Part shown: positions 36,055 to 45,668 of the stretch, piece after piece
How positions within the stretch are numbered: the stretch's first letter is position 1
Layout: the number at the start of each line of letters is the position of its first letter
Assembly (NCBI RefSeq): GCF_003002815.1
Contig: NZ_PVTF01000003.1
Span: forward strand, 724,703-788,702
Length of the DNA: 64,000 nt
Direction of reading: 5' to 3'
Source: Umezawaea tangerina
GTDB lineage: Bacteria; Actinomycetota; Actinomycetes; Mycobacteriales; Pseudonocardiaceae
Notes under the pieces: generated by a model
The model's database searches: none
What the model saw: only the letters and a program-made list of their open reading frames with translations
What the model was told of the DNA's origin: nothing
Translations under genes and position numbers: made by a program

Positions 36055-37371
36055 CTACCCCACCGAAAGCGCGTACTCCCCGACGCTCCCGTACCCCGTG
36101 TACCCGTCCACGCCGGGATCGCCGTACCCGACGCCCTCGACCCGCACCACGTAGTCCCCGGCGGGCAGCTCGCGGGAGAACACCGCGTCCATCCCCTCGG
36201 CGACGACCGCCGACACCCGGACCAGCGGCGGGTCCACGACCGCCACGACACCCGACGCCCCGAGCACCGTCATCCGGATGTCCAGGTTCGGGCTGAACCG
36301 CGCCGGGAGCGCGGAGACCGCCAGAACCCCACCCCCGTGCCGCACCAGGAAGTCGTCGGAGTCGGCGTCGCTCCCGATGACCCCCGAGACCGTCCCGCCG
36401 ACCGGCACGGCGCCGACGACGTCGTCGGCCGCCAGCGGGATCCCCTTGCCCGCCATCACCTTGATGTCGTCCTGCCGGTTGGTCGGGTTCCGGTACTCGC
36501 CCTTGCTCCACTGCGTGACGGGCTGCTCGTGCGCCGCGCCCATGATCGAGGCCCACCCCTGGTGCCCGGAGTAGTACTCCGACCCGCCGCCCTGCCCGTC
36601 GTGCAGCAGCCCCAACGTGTGCCCGGCCTCGTGCGAGGCGACCTCGGCGATCAGCTTCCCGTCCGAGGACCCGGCTCCCGTGTAGGCCCACGACGGCTGG
36701 AACGCGTCGTGGTCCACGTACCGGTCGAACACCCCGATGTAGGACTGCCCACCGCACCCGCACCCCGTCACGTCCACCGGCGTGACCACCACGCGGGACC
36801 CGAACTCCAGGTCCTCCGCACCGGTCCGCTCGATCCGGTCGGCGGGGGGCTCCTGGGTCGTCACGTCCACCCCGAACGGCCGGAAGTTCTCCGCCGTGGC
36901 CAGGAACGCCGCGTACACCGTGTCCCGCTCCGCCGCCCCGAACACCGCGGGATCCCCGTCGGCGTCGTAGGGCGGCGCCACGATCCGCTCGCCACCGCGC
37001 CACCGCGTGTCCCGCACCGAGTGCCCGTCGAAGTCCAGGAACAACGTCCGCGCGGCCCCCGGCCGACTGTGCAGCGCGAACACGTCCACCCCCGCGGGCG
37101 CGGTCACCTCGGACCGCGCGCCGGCGGGCACCACGGGCTCGACGGACCGGATCCCGTCCGCCGCGTCCACCTCGAAGTGCCCGCCCAGGGCCATCGCCCG
37201 CAGCTCCTCCTCGGACACCCCGTTGCGCCCGGCCAACGCCGACGCGTCGTAGCCGGAGGCCAGCACCTCGGCCAACGGCCGGGCGCTTTCCCCCTGCGCG
37301 TGCACCGGACCCGTCGACAGCACCGCGATCCCCAACGCCACCACCACCGCGCCGCGAACGACCACCGCCAC
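36055..37371 (-). CDS. Secreted metzincin-type zinc metalloprotease
   Basis: A 438-residue exported protease. The signal peptide is RGAVVVALGIAVLSTGPVHAQG. The zinc motif HEAGHTLGLLHDG lies near residues 245-257, giving the extended HExxHxxGxxH/D pattern of metzincins, and the Met-turn SIMGAA follows ~25 residues later. GGHFEVDAADG may be a prodomain switch region. A C-terminal beta domain (about 310-438) resembles pre-peptidase domains. GCGCGGQSYIGVFD contributes clustered cysteines. It is convergent to the M14 peptidase and on the same strand as the chitinase. Confidence 0.87.
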   Translation of the reverse strand: MAVVVRGAVVVALGIAVLSTGPVHAQGESARPLAEVLASGYDASALAGRNGVSEEELRAMALGGHFEVDAADGIRSVEPVVPAGARSEVTAPAGVDVFALHSRPGAARTLFLDFDGHSVRDTRWRGGERIVAPPYDADGDPAVFGAAERDTVYAAFLATAENFRPFGVDVTTQEPPADRIERTGAEDLEFGSRVVVTPVDVTGCGCGGQSYIGVFDRYVDHDAFQPSWAYTGAGSSDGKLIAEVASHEAGHTLGLLHDGQGGGSEYYSGHQGWASIMGAAHEQPVTQWSKGEYRNPTNRQDDIKVMAGKGIPLAADDVVGAVPVGGTVSGVIGSDADSDDFLVRHGGGVLAVSALPARFSPNLDIRMTVLGASGVVAVVDPPLVRVSAVVAEGMDAVFSRELPAGDYVVRVEGVGYGDPGVDGYTGYGSVGEYALSVG

Positions 37372-37462
37372 ACCGCCCCCTGAGCCGAACCGGACGAACC
37401 GTGGGGGAGCCTACGAAGACCGGGACCAATGGGCCATTCGGACGCACAGGACGCGCAAGACG

Positions 37463-37500
37463 CACGAGGGGCCCGTGGCTGCTGCCACGGGCCCCTCGTG
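37463..37500 (-). terminator. Strong terminator after chitinase
   Basis: A perfect 17-bp stem with TGCT loop (37463-37479 with 37484-37500) lies 22 nt past the chitinase stop on the minus strand, and separates it from the metzincin gene. Confidence 0.85.
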
Positions 37501-37521
37501 CGATTCCGGTTCAGCCGGTGA

Positions 37522-39147
<1,626 letters not shown>

Positions 39148-39190
39148 CGGGCTCCTTGTCACGGCAGGGAAAGCAGGGTTCTGTGCAACT

Positions 39191-39206
39191 TGTGGTCCAG
39201 ACCACT
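39191..39206. promoter_or_regulatory. DasR-type site (dre) 1, chitinase promoter
   Basis: TGTGGTCCAGACCACT, compared with the known DasR consensus around ACTGGTCTAGACCACT, matches at nearly every position and is a palindrome with one central mismatch. It lies 44 bp upstream of the chitinase ATG. DasR represses chitin and GlcNAc genes in Streptomyces. Confidence 0.8.
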
Positions 39207-39214
39207 GTGCGGTC

Positions 39215-39230
39215 AAGGTCTAGACCAGTT
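39215..39230. promoter_or_regulatory. DasR-type site (dre) 2, chitinase promoter
   Basis: AAGGTCTAGACCAGTT has the GGTCTAGACC palindromic core of DasR sites. It starts 24 bp from site 1, giving two sites about two helical turns apart, like the paired repeats in Streptomyces chitinase promoters. Confidence 0.75.
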
Positions 39231-39273
39231 GTGTCACTCGAACGGAGTAGCGGGTGAATCGATTTCGTTATCC

Positions 39274-39285
39274 GCAAACGTTTGC
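39274..39285. promoter_or_regulatory. LacI-type palindrome GCAAACGTTTGC
   Basis: A perfect 12-bp palindrome with central CG, the usual form of LacI/GalR family operators, in the divergent gap between the chitinase and the serine hydrolase. It is centred about 130 bp from the chitinase start and 157 bp from the hydrolase start. No LacI gene is in the window. Confidence 0.55.
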
Positions 39286-39436
39286 AGGACGGCCGGGCCC
39301 CAGGGGTGGTTCGTGGGGGTTTCAGGGGGTTCGGCAGGGCCGGAAGTCGCTCCGCCGGTCACTCTCCGGTAGGTCGTGAGGACTGCTCGCATCCCGAGGA
39401 ATCCGTGGTGTCAACGGATTCAGGGGAGGAAAGCCG

Positions 39437-40543
39437 ATGAGCGCGATGATCAAGCGCGTCGGCGCGCTGGGGGCGGTCGTCGGACTGGTCGGTCTGGCCG
39501 CGGCGGGCACCGCGGTCGCCGACTCGGGTGGACGTGTCGACCGGGTAGTGGTCCAGCGGGCGATCGACGAGCTCGTCGCCAACGGGGCCGCGGGCGTCCA
39601 GGTCCGGATCACCGACGGGCGGCGGGGCTTCACGGCCCGCTCGGGGGTCGCCGAGTGGGGCGGGGACCGGCCGGTGCCGACCGACGGGCGGGTCCGGATC
39701 GGCGGCCTCACGAAGGTGTTCGTGTCCACGGTCGTGCTCCAGCTCGTCGGCGAGGGCCGGGTCGACCTCGACGCGCCGGTGGCGCGCTACCTGCCGGGGC
39801 TGCTGCCCGACGGCGGCCGGATCACCGTCCGGATGCTGCTCCAGCACGCCGGCGGGCTGCACGACTACACCGAGGAGCTGCCGCTCGACCCGGCCGGTTT
39901 CGAGGCGATCCGGTACGAGCACCGGGAGCCTGCCGAGCTGGTCGCCCTGTCGACCGCGAAGCCGCTCGACTTCGCGCCCGGCACGGGGTGGAACTACTCC
40001 AACGCCGACTACGTCGTGGCGGGGCTGCTCGTCGAGAAGATCACCGGGAAGCCGTACGCGAAGGCCGTCGAGCAGCGGATCCTGCGCCCGCTGCGGCTGC
40101 GCGACACCACCTTGCCCGGCGACCGCGTCGACGTGCCCGGTCCGCACGCCCACGGCTACGTGCGGGTCGGCGACCGGGTCGTCGACATCACCAGGGTCAA
40201 CCCGTCGATCGCCTACTCGGCGGGCGAGATGATCTCCACCACCGCCGACCTCGACCGGTTCGCCACCGCCGTGGCCAGGGGTGAGCTGCTCGAGCCCGCC
40301 CAGTTCGCCGAGATGACCGGGCTGACCGACGTGTCGCCCGGCTACGGCCTCGGGCTGGAGACGCGGAAGCCGTCCTGCGGCGCCGAGATCATCGGACACA
40401 GCGGCGGCGTCCCCGGGTACAGCAGCCTGATGTTCGCCAGTGAGGACGGTCGCGTCCGGCTCGACGCGTCGTTCACCTCCGCGCCCGGAGGCGGATCGGG
40501 TGCGGGCGCGCAGGAGGTGGTCGACGAGGTGTTCTGCGACTGA
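39437..40543 (+). CDS. Beta-lactamase-fold serine hydrolase, nucleophile missing
   Basis: A 368-residue exported protein of the class C beta-lactamase/D-Ala-D-Ala carboxypeptidase family. Signal peptide about 1-28 (AVVGLVGLAAAGTAVADS). The family S-x-x-K motif should follow RIG, but the sequence reads RIGGLTKVF: Gly90 (GGC at 39704-39706) occupies the nucleophile position. The Tyr motif (NYSNADYVV), the third motif (GHSGGVPGYSS) and HAGGLHDYTEELP are intact. One base change (AGC to GGC) would explain it, so it is either an inactive binding protein or a recent mutation or sequencing error. GGAGGA precedes the ATG. Confidence 0.85.
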   Translation: MSAMIKRVGALGAVVGLVGLAAAGTAVADSGGRVDRVVVQRAIDELVANGAAGVQVRITDGRRGFTARSGVAEWGGDRPVPTDGRVRIGGLTKVFVSTVVLQLVGEGRVDLDAPVARYLPGLLPDGGRITVRMLLQHAGGLHDYTEELPLDPAGFEAIRYEHREPAELVALSTAKPLDFAPGTGWNYSNADYVVAGLLVEKITGKPYAKAVEQRILRPLRLRDTTLPGDRVDVPGPHAHGYVRVGDRVVDITRVNPSIAYSAGEMISTTADLDRFATAVARGELLEPAQFAEMTGLTDVSPGYGLGLETRKPSCGAEIIGHSGGVPGYSSLMFASEDGRVRLDASFTSAPGGGSGAGAQEVVDEVFCD

Positions 40544-40897
40544 GTGGGAGCCGGCCTTGAGGGGACCCCCGGTTGGGTTCCCCTCAAGGCGTTCGGCCGA
40601 CCTGATCCGCCGAACGGTGGATGACCGACCGTGGTCACCGCTGCGCCGGTTGGGCCGATCCGGGCGTCCGGGGGGAGGGGGCGCGTGCCCGATCGGGGGA
40701 GATCAACTGCGGTGCACCGCATCGGGTGTGCGAATGTCACCCGACTGATCAGTCCTATTGGGGCACTTGGCTGAACAAGAGCCTGAATCGCGTGTGGACG
40801 GACGAACGCCTGCTACTTTGTTGAACGTCATGCGGGCGTTCCGAATATTTGTGGATTGCTTTCGGAGCCCTTTTGTTTTGAGGGTGATCGGAAACGA
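40544..40897. other. 354-bp intergenic region, hairpins then AT-rich leader
   Basis: No gene is supported. The left end holds the terminator at 40556-40590 and an adjacent stem CGTTCGGC/GCCGAACG (40591-40598 with 40610-40617). From about 40740 the DNA becomes distinctly AT-richer and probably holds the promoter for the DUF4239 gene. A GAACGCC/GGCGTTC pair (40804-40810 with 40835-40841) could form a stem in its 5' leader. Confidence 0.5.
40556..40590 (+). terminator. Terminator after serine hydrolase
   Basis: CCTTGAGGGGA pairs with TCCCCTCAAGG around a 13-nt loop, 13 nt after the stop codon. Confidence 0.7.
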
Positions 40898-41656
40898 ATG
40901 AACATATACTTCGGTGGCATCCTGTGGGTCGGCCTCGCGGCCCTGGTCGCGGCGCTCGCGGCTTACCTGATGCGGCGGTTCGGCTCGGAGGAGGGCCGTG
41001 AGGAGAACAACGCCGCGGCAGGCGGTGTCTTCTCCATCGTCGCGGGCCTGAACGCCGTGCTGGTCGCCTTCGTGCTCATCGCGCTGTTCGACGCCACGGG
41101 GTCGGCCGACCAGTCCTCCTACCGCGAGGCGGACAGCCTCGTCGCGGCGTCGTGGGCGAGCGACTCGCTGCCCGACGCGACCAAGGAGAAGGTGCACGAC
41201 CTTTCGCGCGCCTACATGTCCACGGTCATCCGCGAAGAATGGCCGAAAATGCAGGACGGCACCGATGTGTCGTCCATCGGCTGGACGCAATTGGACCAGC
41301 TCCGCACCGCGGTCGCGCAATCGCCCGTCGACGACGAGTGGCAGACCGATCGCAAGACCGAGGCCGCCACGAAGTTGTGGGAGGTCTACGAGGCCCGCCA
41401 GGACCGCATCAACGCGTCCGGGAACGGCGTCAGCTCCGTCGTCTGGTTCACGATGATCGTCGGCAGCGTCCTGTCCCTGGCGCTCGCGCTCCTGTTCGGC
41501 GGTGCGAAGGTCCGGTCGCACATCGTCATCATGGCCACCCTGGCCGCGACCATGACCCTCCTGCTCTACGCCACCTACCAGTTGCAGAACCCCTTCAGCG
41601 GCGGCGCCAAGATCGGGCCGGACGCCTTCCAGGCGGCACTGGACCGGTTGCGGTGA
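40898..41656 (+). CDS. DUF4239 (bestrophin-like) membrane protein
   Basis: A 252-residue membrane protein with helices at about 5-25, 45-65, 185-205 and 210-230, and a ~120-residue soluble middle. The EENNAAAGGVFSIVAGLNAVLVAFVLIALFD segment and the paired C-terminal helices match DUF4239, a bestrophin-like family of unknown function. The ATG at 40898 lies in AT-rich DNA with GAGGGTGATC about 9-16 nt upstream. Its TGA overlaps the GTG of the next gene, so the two are co-translated. Confidence 0.82.
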   Translation: MNIYFGGILWVGLAALVAALAAYLMRRFGSEEGREENNAAAGGVFSIVAGLNAVLVAFVLIALFDATGSADQSSYREADSLVAASWASDSLPDATKEKVHDLSRAYMSTVIREEWPKMQDGTDVSSIGWTQLDQLRTAVAQSPVDDEWQTDRKTEAATKLWEVYEARQDRINASGNGVSSVVWFTMIVGSVLSLALALLFGGAKVRSHIVIMATLAATMTLLLYATYQLQNPFSGGAKIGPDAFQAALDRLR

Positions 41657-42765
41657 TCCTCGTCGCCGCACTGGCGTGCGTGGCGCTCCAGGTCGAGGCG
41701 GTCTCCGACGACGGACCGTCCACGCTCCTGTCCGTCGAGCTGCCCTCCGGCGCGGCGACCACCGTCGGCGTCCTGGACCACCGCCTCAACGCGCTCGGCT
41801 ACTCCGAGGCCCAGGACGCCTACTTCGGCGTCACACCACTGGGTGACATCGTCCGCATGGACCACCAGGGCGCCGCCACGACCATCGGCCACGTCCCGCA
41901 CTCCGGTGTGGTGCAGGCCGTCGCGGGCGCGGTCCACGGCGACCGCTTCTACGTGCGCTCGTCCGGCGCCGTCTACGTCATCGACATCGACCCCGGCAGC
42001 CCCGGCTACCTGGGCCTCGTCTCGGCCAGCGTGCTCTGGCCCATCAGCTTCGTCCTGTCGGTGGACGACTTCGACTACAACCCCGCCGACGGCCTGCTCT
42101 ACGGCGTGGCCACCAAGCTCCTGGGCCACCCCGAGGTCGTCACCATCGACCCCACCACCGGCTGGACCCGTCCCCTGGACCCGGCCATCACCATGCCGGA
42201 CGGGCCCGGCTACGGCGCCGCCGCCTTCGGCCCCGACGGCGCCCTCTACGCCACCAACAACGACCAAGGCGGCGAGAGCCTGCTCTACCGGGTCGCCCTG
42301 GACGGCTCCGGCTCCGTCACGCTGCTGTCCGGGCGCCCCGCGGCGCGGACGATCGACTCCGCGGGCTGCTACGCCGCCGCCACCCCGCCGATCGTGCTGC
42401 CCCCGACGACGACCCCGCCGGTAGTCGTCCCGCCGACCGCGCCCCCGACCACGACGACCACCCCCGCCCCGCTGCCCGAGGTCCCGGCCGTCCCGCCTCC
42501 GGCGCCGACCACCACGACGACGCCCTCCCCGGTTCCGGCGGGCGCGACCCCGCTCCCGCCGGACGTGCCGCCACCGCCGTCCAGTCCCGCCCCCACCACG
42601 CCGAGGTCCGTACCGCCCCCGGTGTTCAAGCCGGACCGCCCGGTGGAGGAGGTCGTCGCGGTCGCCGACCGTCGCACCGAGACCAAGCGCCGCTGGAGCC
42701 TCGCGGTCCTGCTGCTCGTGATCGGTGCCGGTGCCGTCGCGGCCCAACGCGCCCGCCGCGCCTGA
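41653..42765 (+). CDS. Surface-anchored protein with beta-propeller-like domain
   Basis: A 370-residue exported protein. A short N-terminal hydrophobic segment (VILVAALACVALQVEA) is followed by ~220 residues of WD/propeller-like repeats (SVELPSGAATTVGVLD, YVIDIDPGSPGYLG, VVTIDPTTGW, FGPDGALYATNND) resembling DUF6923. Then comes a ~100-residue Pro/Thr stalk, and a C-terminal transmembrane helix (SLAVLLLVIGAGAVAAQ) with RARRA after it. There is no LPXTG. The membrane anchor holds the domain outside, probably beside the co-translated DUF4239 protein. Function unknown. Confidence 0.75.
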   Translation: MILVAALACVALQVEAVSDDGPSTLLSVELPSGAATTVGVLDHRLNALGYSEAQDAYFGVTPLGDIVRMDHQGAATTIGHVPHSGVVQAVAGAVHGDRFYVRSSGAVYVIDIDPGSPGYLGLVSASVLWPISFVLSVDDFDYNPADGLLYGVATKLLGHPEVVTIDPTTGWTRPLDPAITMPDGPGYGAAAFGPDGALYATNNDQGGESLLYRVALDGSGSVTLLSGRPAARTIDSAGCYAAATPPIVLPPTTTPPVVVPPTAPPTTTTTPAPLPEVPAVPPPAPTTTTTPSPVPAGATPLPPDVPPPPSSPAPTTPRSVPPPVFKPDRPVEEVVAVADRRTETKRRWSLAVLLLVIGAGAVAAQRARRA

Positions 42766-42809
42766 GCCCGCGGGCCGGACGCGCCGCGGGACGAGCCCGT
42801 GAACCGAAA

Positions 42810-42844
42810 AACCAGGGGTCCCCCGTCGCGGGGGACCCCTGGTT
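42810..42844. terminator. Bidirectional terminator
   Basis: A perfect 16-bp stem (42810-42825 with 42829-42844) with TCG loop lies between convergent stops at 42765 and 42869. A run of A at 42807-42811 gives a U-tract for minus-strand transcripts. Confidence 0.85.
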
Positions 42845-42868
42845 CACGTGGTCACGACAACCCCAGGA

Positions 42869-43234
42869 CTACAAGAGCTCTTCCGGTGCCGCGGGACGCT
42901 GCGGCTTGTCGTGCTTGCGGGGCTCGCGCCGGGACTTCGCGTCCTCGATCTGCCGGATCATCTCCTTGCGGACCTCGGTCAGCGCGTGGTCCAGCTCGAC
43001 CTCGTGCGACGTGGCCACGAACGGCGGCCAGCCCGCGAGGAAGGCCTCGAAGGTCACCTTCTGATCCTTCTGCCCGCGTTCCTTCACCGACAGCGCGAGA
43101 TCCACTTGCTGGGGCTGCCAGCCCGCGAGATGAGGGGCGAGGTTCGCCAGGGCGTACACGACGCGCCCCTGGTCGGTGGGGCTGAACCCGTTGCCGAGGC
43201 GGAGCCGCTGCTCAAGGACTTCGGTGTCACTCAT
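42869..43234 (-). CDS. HPF/RaiA-like ribosome-associated protein
   Basis: A 121-residue soluble protein. The order of a beta-strand region (VDLALSVKERGQKDQKVTFEAFL), then WPPFVATSHEVELDHALTEVRKEMIRQIEDAKSRR, matches the fold and spacing of the hibernation-promoting factor/RaiA family, where a beta-alpha-beta-beta-beta-alpha domain docks in the ribosomal A/P sites. It lacks the long C-terminal dimerisation domain of long HPFs and ends in a charged tail. The assignment is by pattern only; sequence similarity is weak. Confidence 0.55.
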   Translation of the reverse strand: MSDTEVLEQRLRLGNGFSPTDQGRVVYALANLAPHLAGWQPQQVDLALSVKERGQKDQKVTFEAFLAGWPPFVATSHEVELDHALTEVRKEMIRQIEDAKSRREPRKHDKPQRPAAPEELL

Positions 43235-43270
43235 GGAATTACGCTACGCCATCCCCGTGGTCGCCGCGCG

Positions 43271-44083
43271 TCAGTCGCGCCGCGCGACGGCGGCGTAGAA
43301 GCCGACGTGCTCGGTCTTCTCGGTGAGCTCGGGGGTGTGGTCGTGGTGCCACTGCGTGGCGTCCACCAGGCCCGGCGGGATCAGTTCGAGGCCGTCGAGC
43401 ATGGCGCTGATCTCGGCGTGGCTGCGGGTGTGCACGGGGTTGGCGGAGCGCTTGTAGACCGCCAGCGCGCCCGCGGCCTGCTCGGGGTTGTGGTCGGAGG
43501 TCACGTGCGACATCACCACGTAGCTGCCGGGCACGACGACGTCGCGGTAGGCGCCGAGCACGCGCTCGGGGTGGCGCTCGTCGGGCAGGAAGTGCAGGAC
43601 GGCCACGGCCAGCACGGCGACCGGCTGGGAGAAGTCGATCATCTCCAGCACGGCGGGGGCGGTGAGCACGTCCTGCGGGACGGTGAGGTCGGCCCTGGTG
43701 ACCGTGGCGTTCGGGTTGTCGCGCAGCAGGTGCTTGCTGTGCGCGTAGGCGACCGGCTCGATGTCGACGTAGGCGATGCGGCTCTCCGGGGCGAGCCCCT
43801 GGGCGACCTCGTGCACGTTGCCGACGGTCGGGATGCCGGAGCCGAGGTCGAGGAACTGCCGGATGCCCTGCGACACGCAGAACCGCACGGCGCGGGCGAG
43901 GAACGCGCGGTTGGCCCGCACCGCCTCGCGCATCCACGGCATGACCTGGATCGCCTGCTCGGCGAGGGTGCGGTCGGCCTGGAAGTTGTGCGCGCCGCCC
44001 AGGTAGTAGTCGTACATCCGCGCCGGGTTCGGCTGCTCCAGGTCGATGTCGTCGACCCCGTAGCGGTCCTGCTCCTGCGTCAC
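43271..44083 (-). CDS. SAM-dependent methyltransferase (PF04672)
   Basis: A 270-residue methyltransferase of the actinobacterial DUF574 family. NPARMYDYYLGGAHNF at residues 16-31 is the family hallmark. The SAM site is FLDLGSGIPTVGNVHEVAQ (about 84-102), with the acidic loop VAYVDIEPVA and motif LAVAVLHFLPD. These proteins are numerous in Streptomyces and relatives, mostly of unknown substrate. The GTG start overlaps the stop of the UPF0303 gene, so it is the third gene of the operon. Confidence 0.93.
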   Translation of the reverse strand: MTQEQDRYGVDDIDLEQPNPARMYDYYLGGAHNFQADRTLAEQAIQVMPWMREAVRANRAFLARAVRFCVSQGIRQFLDLGSGIPTVGNVHEVAQGLAPESRIAYVDIEPVAYAHSKHLLRDNPNATVTRADLTVPQDVLTAPAVLEMIDFSQPVAVLAVAVLHFLPDERHPERVLGAYRDVVVPGSYVVMSHVTSDHNPEQAAGALAVYKRSANPVHTRSHAEISAMLDGLELIPPGLVDATQWHHDHTPELTEKTEHVGFYAAVARRD

Positions 44084-44556
44084 TGCGCCTCCTGCAACCC
44101 GAGGAACTTCTCCAGCTGTGCCACGACGAACGCGTGGTCGTCGGCCTGGGGAAGTCCGGAGACACCCACCGTGCCGACCGGGCCGACCCCCGTGACGATG
44201 ACCGGGAAGACCCCGCCGTGCGCCGCGTAGAGGCCGATGTCCAGCCTCGACGACTCGTCGAAGGTACTGCCTCCGACCTGGAACTGCGTCCCCACGTAGT
44301 AGGAACTGCGCCCGTAGCGGTCCACGACCCGGCTCTTGCGGTCGATCCAGTCGTCGTTGTCGGCGCACGTGCCCGGCAGGGAGGCGTGGAACAGCCGCTG
44401 CCCGTTGCGCCGCACGGAGATGGTGACGGGCAGTCCCTCGGCGCGCGCGGCGTCGAGCAGGTGGATGCCCAGGGCGATGGCGGTCTCGTTGTCGAACCGG
44501 GTGAACCGCAGCCGGTCCTCCTGGGCCGCGAGCTCGGCGAGCAGCTCGGCGCTCAT
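44080..44556 (-). CDS. UPF0303/GlcG-HbpS family protein
   Basis: A 158-residue protein of the heme-degrading/GlcG-like fold. DNETAIALGIHLLDAARAEGLPVTISVRRNGQRLFHASLPGT and the C-terminal HGGVFPVIVTGVGPVGTVGVSGLPQADDHAFV are the UPF0303 hallmarks. Relatives bind heme or act as small redox sensors. It overlaps the Gfo/Idh/MocA oxidoreductase upstream (ATGA) and the methyltransferase downstream (GTGA), so all three are made together. Confidence 0.88.
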   Translation of the reverse strand: MSAELLAELAAQEDRLRFTRFDNETAIALGIHLLDAARAEGLPVTISVRRNGQRLFHASLPGTCADNDDWIDRKSRVVDRYGRSSYYVGTQFQVGGSTFDESSRLDIGLYAAHGGVFPVIVTGVGPVGTVGVSGLPQADDHAFVVAQLEKFLGLQEAQ

Positions 44557-45599
44557 ACGGCGACCACCTGTCCGGTGTTGGCGGACTCGAACGCGTCCTC
44601 GATGATCTCCAGCGCCGCGATGGCCGACTCCGGGTCCACGGGCAGCGGGCCGCCGTCGCGCAGCGCGGTCACCAGCAGCCGGTAGAACTCCTCGTACGCG
44701 CCCTTCTCGCTGGGCACGGGGGTGGTGTCGTCGAGCAGGCCGACCTCGCCCCAGGCCGACTCGGGCTCCTCACCCCAACCGGGTCGACCGGGCCGCAGGC
44801 CGGCGACGAGCGCGTCCTCCTGGCCGTCCATGCCGCTGATCGTGAACGCGGCCTGCTCGCCGAGCACGCGGAACCGCGGGCCGTGGTTCGCGGCCGACGC
44901 GCTGGCCCACAGGTGCGAGCGGACGCCGCTGGTGTGGGTGAGCGCGACGAACACGTCGTCGTCGACCAGCGCGCCGGGGCGGCGGCGGTCGAGCTCGGCG
45001 TACACGCTGCGGACCGGGCCGTTGAGCTGCAGGGCCTGGTCGACCAGGTGCGCGCCGAGGTCGTAGAGCAGCCCGCCCGCCTCCTCGGCGGCGCCGAACT
45101 CGCGCCAGTTGTCCCAGATCTCCGGCACCCAGCGCTCGTAGCGCGACTCGAACCGGCTGATGGTGCCGAGCCTGCCGCTCTTCACCACCTCGCGGACGGT
45201 CTGGAAGTCGCTGTCCCACCGGCGGTTCTGGAACACCGTGAGCGGCACGCCCTTCTCCCGCGCGGCGGCGAGCACGCGGCGCGCGTCGGAGCTGGAGGGC
45301 GCGAACGGCTTGTCGACGACGACCGCCTTGCCGTGCGCGATCGCCGCGAGGGCGAGCTCGACGTGGGTCTTGTTCGGGGAGCCGATGACGACGAGGTCGA
45401 CGTCGGAGGCGAACAGGTCGTCGGCCGTGTCAAGGAGCTCGACGTCCGGGTGGTCGGCGGCCGCCCGCGCGCGGCGTTCGGCGTCCGTGGTCACGATCGC
45501 GGTGAGGGCGAGGCCGGGTGTCGAGGAGATCAGCGGGGCGTGGAACACGCGGCCCGCGATCCCGTACCCGATCACGCCGGTGCGGAGGTCAGCTGCCAT
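44553..45599 (-). CDS. Gfo/Idh/MocA family oxidoreductase
   Basis: A 348-residue NAD(P)-dependent oxidoreductase, probably acting on a sugar or inositol-type polyol. The Rossmann motif is TGVIGYGIAGRVFHAPLI, and the conserved EKP-type motif reads VDKPFAPS (about 96). The C-terminal domain has GGLLYDLGAHLVDQAL, where the Asp and His (about 176-180) are catalytic. An in-frame ATG three codons upstream (45608) is possible. It is divergent from a ROK regulator 69 bp away, which very likely controls it. Confidence 0.93.
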   Translation of the reverse strand: MAADLRTGVIGYGIAGRVFHAPLISSTPGLALTAIVTTDAERRARAAADHPDVELLDTADDLFASDVDLVVIGSPNKTHVELALAAIAHGKAVVVDKPFAPSSSDARRVLAAAREKGVPLTVFQNRRWDSDFQTVREVVKSGRLGTISRFESRYERWVPEIWDNWREFGAAEEAGGLLYDLGAHLVDQALQLNGPVRSVYAELDRRRPGALVDDDVFVALTHTSGVRSHLWASASAANHGPRFRVLGEQAAFTISGMDGQEDALVAGLRPGRPGWGEEPESAWGEVGLLDDTTPVPSEKGAYEEFYRLLVTALRDGGPLPVDPESAIAALEIIEDAFESANTGQVVAV

Positions 45600-45668
45600 G
45601 AGCAGCATTAAAGCAACGCTGTAGTCTAATCGCCAGCCAAAACGGACAACTCATGCGATCATGGCGCC

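Noticed and set aside
43271..44083. Considered an O-methyltransferase of a secondary-metabolite cluster
   Set aside because: The N-terminal NPARMYDYYLGG signature is that of the PF04672 family, and no biosynthetic genes flank it.
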